DNA from: Ligula intestinalis | Lineage: Eukaryota; Platyhelminthes; Cestoda; Diphyllobothriidea; Diphyllobothriidae | NCBI GenBank assembly: GCA_036362985.1 | Contig: JAYGXS010000005.1 | Coordinates: forward strand, 32,161,889-32,225,888 | Reading direction: 5' to 3' | DNA length: 64,000 nt | Part shown: one piece after another, positions 38,801 to 50,800 of the stretch | Position numbering within the stretch: the first letter of the stretch is position 1 | Layout of the letters: the number at the start of each line of letters is the position of its first letter | Notes under the pieces: model-generated | What the model was told of the DNA's origin: nothing | Databases searched by the model: none | The model's input: only the letters and a program-made list of their open reading frames with translations | Made by a program: the position numbers and the translations under genes

Positions 38801-41800
38801 AAAAAGTGCTTTGGCAACAAAACAACTGAGCATTTTTTGTGCCGAAATGCTTTGACCAACCCAAACCAGAGGACGTTTGCGTAAACAGTTTAGGTGGAGT
38901 GCCTATATCTATAACTTTCCATTTCTTTTCAGTTGTGTTATATGACGGTGAATATTTTGCGTGCAGTCAACATTTATGCAATGTTTATTCGGACCGCAGC
39001 AGAAGAAGTAAGTGAAATTACGATTGACTACATCCGCCCAGTTATTAATAGGACAAGTCGCCAGAGAACGAGAAAACATAAACATTGCAGACTACTTATA
39101 TGCTTAATGAAGAAGACTTTTACTTTAATATTCTAAGTTAAGGACGGTTACGCGAATGTCACACACCCGATAATCAACTGACCGAGAAGCCTTCTCAAAT
39201 AGTAAACTTCAGTGGGGCGGTTTCTAATAGAAAAGTCAGCAAAAATAGCTTATGTAGCCCTTCTCATATGCCCCGCATCCCAGCATCTTGTCGTATGAAA
39301 ATGGTGGTTGTAGGGTTCTGGGGGATGGGAAAAAGGATAGGCAGAGAAGTAAAAAATGTACTCAAAGTTGTTTCCCGCGGCCGCTGGGAGAACGTTGTTC
39401 CGTATGTAAATTTAAGGTGTGCGTGGCGCATCGCGCCGCGGACTATATTAATATAACTCCCGAACGGTAAGTTGGACCTCAGGTAAGTTGAACTAGACGT
39501 CCTCCTAAACATCTTTTCTATCTTTCAGGAATTTTCAGAAACTTGCATTTTGATAATGGGGTTTTCCACAATACGTTAAACGATAAAACACATGGAGAAA
39601 AACTATAGATATAAATCAACAACACTTTGAAATACAATTAAATAAGAATGCACATAGCAGGTATTTAAGTATATTCCACTGCGTTTCCTAATTTTCCACC
39701 CACAAAACCCTATAATCACCGTTTTCGTAGGACAACATGCTGGGATTAGGGATTAATGAGGGTGACTGCATATACTACTGTTGCCAAAAATTATTGCACT
39801 CAAATCTTGTTCGGAAATACTTTCAATAGTAAGAGTATCTTCAATGATACTGCGCCTCCTTATGCATGCAAGCAACCAGCATTTGTAATGGACTGAAATG
39901 CAAGCGTTAGTAGGACAACAGGAGATAGAGGGAAGATTGATCGCACTGCAAGAGAGTTCTTATTATGACCGAGTTTTCCGCGTGATAGGTGTAGACGACC
40001 ATATGTTGCCTATTTTGTCAACGTTAACTGTGTAGAGCACGGAAGGTAACAGTTATAGAACTGATGAATTACAAACGTGGTATCCCAAGAAATATCATTT
40101 TATGGAAGAATTTCGTGTGGCAACATGCATTAATAGGCACGTCGAGTGGACGCTACGTACACCGATCTCAAAGAAGCCAAGAAAAGACGGCAACCAATCC
40201 GGATTAGACGCCAAATAAATAGCACTGCTATTGATCAAACATGACTAGCATTATGGACTTTTTCCGGTATGTTAAGAAGTCTCACTGCTCTATACACTCT
40301 CCACGACGTGGTGTACCGGAGTCAAAACTTCACAATAAATTTTGTCAGCGTTTCGCAGCCAACTTATTCCACTAAATTACACAAATTTGCAGTTCTCTTA
40401 CAAATACCTCTGGCACTCGTGTTCAGCAACGTAGGCAAGATAACTAAGAGAGATATAGCGTAACCAGTAGAAAATTTATTGCTGATTTAAACCAAAATTT
40501 ACTCCACATTTTCGGATGGCACAGTGTTTATTAAACTGACGCCTATTGTTCTGATGACTTCTAGAACACCTTCACAACATCCTGCCCCCTCTCCGAGTCC
40601 TTTGAAGCATCACAAAAATCTTACCTTGATATTCCGCCACGAATCCAGTGCTCAGTGATCCGGCTGATCGTCTGTACTCAATCCACAATCTTGATTTGGA
40701 GGAAACCAGTGTTGGAGGTAGTTTCTTGCCACAGTAGCGACCTGAAGCGTTTAGAAATACTGTTAGCTGAAAAGCGTAAAAAATACCTCTGACACGTGAT
40801 TATGCCAAGTGTGAGGCTGAAAACAAGTAATCAAGAATAGGCTGATTGGAGCGCGGCTTGACACCGGACAAGATAATCTTGACGTTTGGTTTGCATGTAG
40901 TGCGGCTCAGCTGTTGCACAAACTATCATACAGCATAATTCACTTCTGTCCCCCAGCTGTTTCCTTTACTCAGGAATTCCCCTAGAAATGTACACTAGTT
41001 ACTTCAAATTGTGTTGCTATAATCAACGTGTGCAAGACCATATTCCAATCGTTTCACAGTAGGCTTAATTCACGCTGTCTGAAAATGCTTCTGCTTCATG
41101 AATATCATATGATTTGTAGAGAAGAATTTCAATGGCTGAAGGTTCCCTGACCATGCGTAATTCAGGCGTATGTGAGTCCGATAGCAAATGACACCATAAT
41201 TTCATCCTCTTTAAGCCGAAACTCCCAAAGTGTGTTTTAGAAATGACATAGCCAGACTGCGCGTGATCAACAAAAATTAGAATTCTACAAGCAGTCAGGT
41301 ATAATTCGTATGTAGACTTGTTTTACAGATCGAAAGTGAATTCAAAACGCGTATCCACCTTACACACATAGGACAATCTCCGGAATTCTTCCAAGACAGC
41401 CTGCTAGCCTACTGACCGGTTAGTCAGATGCGACTATTGCCTACATTCAACAAGGGCAATTTCGAGCGCAGCAAAGGTTCGTGGACTGGTAACCGGATCC
41501 AAAATTGAACGATGAGACTTTTAAAAAGTAAGTGTGTGCTGTCATGCAAAATCTACTAGCTGAATTGTCGCTAATTCCTCCGACTTCAGGTAGTATGATG
41601 TGCCAGCGCGCAAAAACATTTTTTCAACATCAATTGTGGGAGCTTTCAATTATAGCTGTCTCACCAGCTCATCAATGTGGATTAAATTTTCTTGACTTTA
41701 TTCTCTTGCCACTGCTTTTTCATATCGCCTTTTCCCTGAAGGAACTATAACCCACCAGTAGGCGAACACTCGGTTGAAACCTTTGCCACCTGCAGATAAA

Positions 41801-44800
41801 AACCATTCAAGAATTTCCTTGTACTCAGCAGTGTAACATTCGGCAGCCACAGTGGTATCCGAACCAACGACGGCTGGGGAAAGTCTCTAGTACAGTTAAC
41901 GCTCGAACCACCTGAGCTACGAGGCCTATTCGGGGAGTCATGAGTTCAACCACACTTTGGTAGTCAGGATACTATATCAGAGCTGGTGCATTTCATGCGT
42001 CGCAGAAGCTTTTAAGGTAAATCGACCCAAGTGTAATTAAACTCCCGGCTTCCGGTGAGGTTTCGTAGGTCAAGTGGAGATTTGGCGTGGATATGAATCC
42101 TATAGAATCCAACTGGGCTAAATGAATAAATAAAAACTACCAAAACCGCTATTATTGAAGAATTTGTGGAGACAAGCCAGTGCGATCTGCAAAAATAACC
42201 TCTAAATATGATGGCGGCGATTGTAAGATTGGTTACTTGCAATCTTAGTCCTAGTAGATTGTATTTCAATCAATTAACAAGGGGTTTCGGGGCTCAATCT
42301 CAAGTCCTGCCGCTTAATTCCTAGCATGTTATAGACAGAAATACCTGACTGACAAAAACCACGGGAACTGGAATGGTCATTTCTGGCTTATAAGTTATCC
42401 TCACCCAGATGTTAAGTTACTTGAGGCTTGGAACCACGACCTTCTTGGCTAGAAGTTCAGTGCGCTAACCACTATGCCAGGAGTTCGCGGTCTTGCTACT
42501 TTCGATTGGGAATATACACTATGGTAAATGGAGGTGCTCATCGTTTGGTTACAGGACTGTCCCATTCTCCCCACCAGACCGCTGACCGCCTTGGACAGTG
42601 GCTGAGAATGGGAAAAGAGTATGCGTCCGACGACTTTGCACACCTTCCTTCCTATAAACAAGCTGATGAGCCCGGAGGTATCACGGGGCACTAACAGACG
42701 TAACTTGAAAGGTTGCAACCGGACCTCGCAGTCAATACACTATGCTAGTGCGTAGTAGCCAACTGGTGGACTGAATGTCAGGCTTCAGAGGTTCGTTATT
42801 AGTGTGGCTTCTATGGCACGTCCACTACGAGCCAGGTGTGGCGTTATGCCCAGGTGTTATTCGGGCTGCGCTAGCCACCTGCGGCCTATCCCGTTTCCAG
42901 TCTTCTATACTTGATAATATCACCGGGCCTAAGTGGGGGCAGAGGGAGAGGTAAGGATGATCAATATGGCCTCTAAACAGGACGAGCTAACGGGATCCTC
43001 CCCACAATGTAGTTGAATTTGTGCCAGCTTCCGAGGAAAATGAAATTAGGCTTATGCATAAAGGAAGGGGGTTAATTTCAGGGTTAGATTTAAGCTTCGG
43101 GTTAAATTTAGCCTAAAGGCAAGTTAGGATTAAGTCTAGGTTCCACGTTGGGCTTGCTAGTAGGGTTAGATGAGGTCATGGTCTAGGTTTACATTAGGCT
43201 CAGAATTGGGGTTAAGGCAAGAGGTCACTTACATTTCCCGTAATTATGCTGAGGACCACCTATTTGCAGTGTGCGTTGCAGTCCAGTTCACTTGTCCTGT
43301 TTAGGTGACTATGTAAGTCATCCTTACCTTTAAGTTTTCAGGTATATTTAAAAACATGAAGGGGCTTTTATTCAAAATCAAAAGTGGACACAGCATCAAA
43401 CATTGGCAGCCAGTTTTAAGATAATTCCACCAGTTTCTGAACACATTTATACTTATGTAATAAAGTTTTACTTGGAAAAGTCGGTTCCATCAACCTGTCC
43501 TGCTTGGAGGGCCATATAAGAAGTCCTCACTAGAGGGGGGAGTAAGTTAGATGCAGAGAAAGTCTACTATCGATAAAATAGTATTCCGTGCCATCTTCCT
43601 ACGATACACACGGTGGATCGCGTCGAAGTCAACAGTCAAAATGTCATTCGTACTGACAGTACAGAAGAAGAAGAAGAAGAAGAATAGAAAAAGGTGATCG
43701 AGAGAACAAGCAATTCATTGAGCTGACGTTTTGGATGCTTGCTGGAATCCATCATCAGGCAAGGGTGGTTGCCATGCTGCTAAATGCATGATTCCGAGCT
43801 TTTGCTATGACCGCAAGCTACTCAGCCCGCGTTCCAGCTGATGGCAATTAGCATTATCAGTGCTGGATATAAGCGCAATCATCACTCTTAGATTTGGCTC
43901 ATTGTCCCTAGGAGTGTTCGTCGTCCGTGGCCTCTTCACCTGACTGGTGCTTTTGCTCACGCAAATTCTCTGCAGAGAATATGGGAAGGAAAGGCCATAA
44001 CGCATATTGATGAACGGCGGGAAGGTGAACCATGAGTTCATGGCTCACACAGTTGCTACCTCTTTCAAGAAGTTTGGCTGCGTTCTGCCACGTGATCTGA
44101 GACCCGAAAATCGTCTGTCCTTCCGCTGCTGCATGCTCGGTCATTCGTCTCTAGAGTAATCATACCTTCACTAGATCAGGTAAGTGACTCTATCCTCTGC
44201 CGTGGTAGAATAGGCTTTCGATCTCATGACTCGGTGCCTGATCTTTGCCTCCGGTCTGTCCGTAACTGCAACTGAATGTTTACTGGGCAGGCGGTTGACG
44301 GGTTCCAAAACATTCTTCACGTACGGATGAGCTGGCAATAATTTAAGGTTGGTTGGATTTGATACCCCGTGTCGTTTGCGTATGTATTGACGTGTAGCGA
44401 TTCACTGTCAGTTAATCTCGAGGTCACTCCTCTTCAGCAACCTTGTCTTTCGTTTCACTCCAATGCGGATGACCAATATTTCCAACGACAAGAGGCCAAA
44501 CTGCTAGCCCGGAGAATAAAGTCCCGACAATTTACGACCTGGACGCGGACTGACAAGCCACCATCGCATCAATTACGAGCCCCGCAGTAATCGCTAGAGC
44601 TGATAATTTTAGTACTTTTGTGTTCCTGTGACCACTACGTACTAGCGTGCACCTTAAATGGGCCACGTAGTAGATACGCTAAGCGAGCACGGAAGCCAGG
44701 CCAGGGTACGGCAGGCATCATTCGGGTTGCGCGCCGGTAACAAATGCCGAATTGTGGTGGGGGGGGGGGGGTGATGGCACGCATAAGTACGGCTTCGGAC

Positions 44801-47800
44801 ACGCCAGCTACCTGTGTCCGATCCACCTTTGACCTTCTTGATATCGTCATGGCACCGGTTACCTTTAAGATAAGGGAGAGAGAGAGTGAGTGCGGTCGAT
44901 GCGGCGCAAATGCACTAATTCACGCGCTAGTGATTGTCCTTGCATTACCCCACTATGGAGCACACGTTGGACATCGTCATGCGCGATGGTCGAACTACGG
45001 ATTAAAAATACTGCACACATTGCGCCTCTATTGACCTTAGCTGTGACTGTCTCTGATTATGTGTCTGAATGAACGTCCGAAATGTGAGGCCAACAGACTT
45101 GTTCCAGCGATCACGTTTTCTTCCTCTTGTTCTTCCTTTTCTGACCTGCACCCTTGAACTCGACTTTTCCTTCTATGAGCAAATTGAACTGGACTGTGTT
45201 TTGAGAAAGAAACTGAAATGAGAAATGAATACACTACAAAGGTGGGAAAATGACCATTAAAACTCCATACCTATTAGAGGTGAGCCGGAGTAGTAGCCAT
45301 CACGAACTTCAACATAATCGTTTGTGCAGGTGAGGGGGCTGTTTCGACTGAGAGCTAGGGCGCGCTCTACGGTCTGGGGTTGGTCATCAACTGGGTGAAG
45401 GCTAACGGGCGAAAAAATATCCATATGGGTGAAGTTGAGGTAGATGCGTTCACCCATGGCCACTGTGATTCTCCACTGGCAGAAGAGTGGACCCGCGGAG
45501 GAGAAGCCGAGGCTGGAAGCATGACTCCGCATGGAGGAGCTGCCGGGCGAGGGTCTGCCGTTGAGATGGAGCCTATCTCTGTTCTTCTTGCCAACCTTCC
45601 ACATGTCATCGGCCAGGTAGGAGTTGCCTGGCGGTTTTCGTCGCCTGCCTCCCTCCGGGGGTGTCTTAGCATCATCGCTGACCATTCCGGGAAGCCGATG
45701 GCCAACTGCGTCCTCCGTAAGGGGATGATAGAATGATGAGGGGTCGGTTAGAATGTCCAGATCGATTTCTGGCACGGAACCGCTCCGGTAGCCGTTCTCC
45801 TGGACATACCAGTCCATTTGTGGAGAGGCGAAAATGCCGGAAGACTCGAGCAGTGTCCATCCACAAGCTAGGTATGAGTAAATTAAAGAGTTCATCATCA
45901 GACAATATGTGACAGCGGAGACTAACTAAGCCGTCTATGTAGGAACCACAATTCAACACTATGGACGAGGACAAGTGAAAGCTAGGTATATTTAAATTTT
46001 GAAGATAAGGCTGCTTATAACAGTGCTTCGGGGAGTCTAGAATTTGAGGAGAAACTTCGACTATGAAAAAAAGGATGATTGTCACAAACGTCTTCCGCTG
46101 AATCAGAATCGTTTAGTTAATGTGCATATCGAATTAGGCACAGGATTATGAACCTACATTACTGCAGCTTGTCTTATATGGTTAGGACTAGAAGGGGTGG
46201 GCTTCGGGCTAGAGAAAAGACAGCGCGCTAGGTCACCTGTTGTCCAGTAATCCCTTCTTCCATGTCTGATGGCAAATCTATCAAGGGACCATCCAACCAA
46301 CGTGTACTCAATGCTTGCCCACCACGTACACTCCTCGGAAGAGTCATTGGAGGACTGGATTCATTATGTTGCATACGCAGAACGCAGGGAGGGAATTCGC
46401 GTTAGTAGATTGCCAAGTTAGCGCTAAGGATCATTTGTATGGACGCCTAAACAAGGCGCGAGAATGGGGACGTGCCACGCAATTTAAACAGGTGTCCTTA
46501 CTATAAATATCGGGAGGGGCAAATTATTATCTGTCCTAACTTGATCAATAACTCAAAAACAGAAAAAACTGCAACCCAACTCTTAGCCCTAACCTAAACA
46601 TCAAAGCTACAGCTAACAAAATCCAAGCCTAAACCCTCAACAAAATCCTAACCCTAACTTCAACCTGGACCTTAAGCCTAACCCCCACCTTAGTCCTCAA
46701 CCGACTTTTCCCAGAATTTGGCGCAAAGCCACAGACTTTGTGGGCAGTACCTGTTCTTATGTCTTGTTTGGATGGCCAGACAAGTCCTCCATACCTCATT
46801 AATTTGCCGAGTTAAATTTCCGAACCAAATTGATGTTATTTATTGTACAGTCCTGTTTATTTAGGTAGGAGGTCCAGATGCAGTCGACATTATGACGCTA
46901 CCGTAAAGTGGGATGACTAACCGTGTATGACAGAATACGATATCAGTTAGGGCTGTTGAATGTGCAAGTTTATATTGTAGTTGCAAAGGAAATCTAACAC
47001 CATCTTTGCCACTTCATTAAAAGCCTCAATACGTCGCAGCAATTCCGAATATGCTGAATGGCCACGCTCACATTTAGGTCCTAGGAGGAAACTCGAGGCT
47101 GCAAATATCCATAATATGCTCACACTACTTTGACTGGCTCAGGTAAGTAGCTCACCGACATCCGCGACAGACCATTACGTGACAGATTGTGTCAACTTTG
47201 TGCACAATTCCTCGTAAATCGGACGAATTTCAGCAAGTTCCCAACTTTGTAAGGTCTGGAGTCAGCGGGGTCTCACGCGACCACGATGGGTCGGTGGAGC
47301 ACGATGCTTACATAGGCATTATTTGCGTTTGAAATATTTTTCAAAGAAATAGAAGCGGCAAACGGAAAGATGCGATAGTGGCAAAAAATGAGCTAAGAAA
47401 ACTCACTCGGACAACCATAGAGCTTGTTAGTTTGCCTAACGTCTCCGGGGCTGAGCTGAATTCTCTGACCAATTAAAGGACGTGGGCAGCATGCCTTGGG
47501 CCTGATTGTTTCGTCCTTGTTTGGTTTGGCAAAGGTACCCTTGGCGTAATGCATAACCGAGCTGTAGTCATAGGGCTCTCGCAGGGAATTAACCTCGCCC
47601 GAGTCCATCTTCTTAAAATTGAAATCCTGGCCTTCAACAACATTCTCCAGAAGAATCTCGACATGGTCTACGTTAGGATAGGGAAGGAAACATGATGATG
47701 TGCAGTTTTGGTCACAACGTTTGCATGTTACTATTTTAAAAGTCAGTAAATATATGAAATCCAGTACTAGGTAGTATTAAAACCACACAAAGTCAGCAAT

Positions 47801-50800
47801 TTCACAAAGTGGTCATATAAAGTTACCGTCCCGATCGGGTCTAGTGTGTTCGTGCCAGAATCCGATGACGTGACCAAGTTCGTGGATAACGATTCCTTTT
47901 TTGTCGCAATTTTTGCCGATTGAAATCGCCTGTGGTTCATCTTCGCTTCGACGACCCACATATGAGCAGCATCTTGGTTTGTTCATTTAAAAAAGAGGAT
48001 GTTTGTTAAAATCCGTTTAGTTTTAAAGAAAACCTAGTTGACAGGTAATTGGCACGGGACTGGGCTGTTATGAAAGTTGTTAAATTAGATAACCATAGCT
48101 GCTCAACACACTGCACTTTAGACAGAAGAACATAACCGATAAAGACAAGGGAGGCTGGGTTAGCCATTTCTGGCTTACAAGTTGTCGTCAGCTAGTCATA
48201 CTCAACTTAAGTGTTTTCCTAGAAATGGGTGCCTTACTCGATTTTCGAAACCACGAACTTGTTAGTAAGACGTCCAACTCTATAACCATTGCGCCAGGAG
48301 ATCGCTGTCTTGTCAGATTTTGATCGGTAATATCCAGTGGCAGATAGTCATACACCGATCCGTTACAGCCGGCATTGCTTTGTCAGGAAGCAACAGTTTT
48401 CTTATAAACTTGCCTTAATTCAGCTGCGGTGTAGGATTAAACGCCGCGTTCATTGCTGACCTTCTTACCAAGTCTTAGGAAATGAGGTTGTGCATGCATT
48501 AATTTGGATGTGAAAACAGTTCCAGTTTCTCCATTCTAGTGTTTGTCTGTCAGTTGACGCCCATGAAAACTGAAAAACGTCTCTAAAAATGTCGTAAACG
48601 TAAGGTCACGTCAGGCTAGAAATAAGGTAACCATGGCTCTTACGACGTTTCTGCAAATTAATCCCAGCGCACGTGCTTCGGCAGGTTAGAATTTTCAACC
48701 GCGGTTCTCGTGATCGTCCGCCACCGAATCAGCCTACATAATAACCAATGACATGTTCAGCACACAGCCAGTCTCTTTCTTATACGGTCACGGACTTGCC
48801 AGGGCCGCTTAGGCGACACGTCACTACTCACGCCGTCCCAAGCGGACGCGTGGTTGTGGTACAAATGCTGGCTGCCAGACCACGGTGGCCTGCAATATGT
48901 ACAGATTCAATCAACTGTCTGCTTTTCGTCACTATGCGGAGGTAAGTTATTGTGTAGTCTCACCAAAGGCAACCGTAAACTGCCATGGCAGTTACCCGTT
49001 CCGATCGCTACCGCAAACAGCAAGTCTGTCGCTACACGACACACACATGGTCCGCTTGAAGTTGTCCAAAAATTGGTCCTCGTGCTGTTTACTGGCTGTA
49101 TTTATCGGTGAGCCCTTTTTTACAAGACCGGAAACAACACAGTGCTGCTATCAACAAATGAACTAAAGAGCCTGGGTTTTGGAGCCAATTTCTTCCACAG
49201 GCGTGATCTCTAACGTATTTTATACTTCACGGCCTGTTTATTTCTTTTCTTTCTGAAATGCAGCAGCTGATTGTCAAAGCATGTGCCGCCCGGCAACATC
49301 CAACAAACATCTTATTTGCACGGCATTGTTCTAAAGGAGTCGACTGCTTGTGAATCGGATTCTGTGGACATAGTTTGTCCGTTATCAGGTTTGTGTTAGC
49401 AGTCTGACCCCTGCATTGAATAATAAGCCAAATTCAATGTTTCGAGAAGTTTCGGACCGACAGAAGTGTACTTTCTTTTAAGTAGCCTATTCTACAACGC
49501 TAGTGGAGTTTGACCTTTGTACCGGTCACACATGCAAAAGTTAGACTCCGATTCCAGCATGCCTCATGTTCTGTTCTGAATCTCACTACTAGTCGCCCCC
49601 CTCCTCTGACAGCCGTCACACCAAACTCTTTTTCACTGGATTTCCCAGTTAGTCACTCTCAACTTTGCTTGCAAATTTAATGGGGCTTGAAAGTGGCAAG
49701 ATGTCGAGTCAAATAGGCTTTTTTATTGCGGCCGGCATGTTCACGCGCATAGCAACGGCTAAGTAAGGCCGAGGACTGCTTGATGACAGCTTCAAAACGG
49801 AATAATCGGAGAAGCTGCAGAAATTAGTGTCTAGAAGGCAAAATTAGTTTCCAATAATAATGATACTCTGAGAATTCTAATGGCAGGAAAAGAACTTACC
49901 CGCAGGCCTTAACCGTGAAGATGATGTAGGACTTATGGTGGGGCTCCCGTTCGACAAAACTGAGACACGTGTGGTTTTCCCAATGACGCATTGCCTTCAT
50001 TATGGTCGCTTTGGTCTCACCTTGGTGCAACAAAATAGTTCTGCATGAGTCATGCCAGAGCATGACACAGCAAGGCAAGTTCTATAAAAACCTGTAATGA
50101 TTGTGCGTTAAACATAGGCTTGGAACTTCCTTTGAAAAAAATACTTGCACCATGGTTCATATAAGGGAAAAAAGAAAGGAAACTGCTTGTTGTAAAAGGT
50201 GTGTTTCAGAGGATATTGGACGCACAGGACATGTGCTAAGAAGCACAGTTTCCAACTGTGACAAAAATCATAAACATTCGTTTGATACAAAAACGCGGTG
50301 GGGTAGGGTAGCATAATAATAGTCAGGTAAGAGAATATTGGTTACGTTAGACGGTTGTGGGTGTCGTTACGATGACTGTGAATGCGGTGATCTAGGCTCG
50401 CCTCGCAGCCGCACCTTTTCTCATTGCTGGTATTGGCTATGCTCCATCGTCCACTGGAAGCATTGTTGACTAGCTGATGCAAAATCACTTACTTGCAGGG
50501 TAAGTGGCACTTTGGCACGCACGCTCTGCCAGGTAACACAAGAAGCATTGCGCATAGCCCCAGGAAGCGTAAATACTTCCTCGTCGTAACTCTAACATGT
50601 GCCCTAATATAAACCTGTAGCTTTGCCTGAATTTTAACCCTTAACTTATTCCATCTCCCCAGCCCCACTGTTAACACTAACTCCAACTTTAACGTAAACC
50701 CCAATCTACTCAACCTTAACACTAACCTTTATCCTAAATCTAACCTGAACTTAAGCCTTATCCTAGCCATAAACCAAAGCACAACTTAATGCAAAGACAC

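Larger units (their letters stand above)
40742..45270 (-). other. Intron 6 (4.5 kb)
   Basis: Repeat-rich: SINE-like pieces (41854-41919, 42366-42481), a foldback with TTAGG-like core (42949-43330), GAA microsatellite, hammerhead-like motif (43720-43759) and a poly-G run. Confidence 0.8.

Noticed and set aside
45380..45736. Plus-strand 118-codon open frame opposite exon 6
   Set aside because: Shadow of the GC-rich coding exon on the minus strand; no motif of its own.
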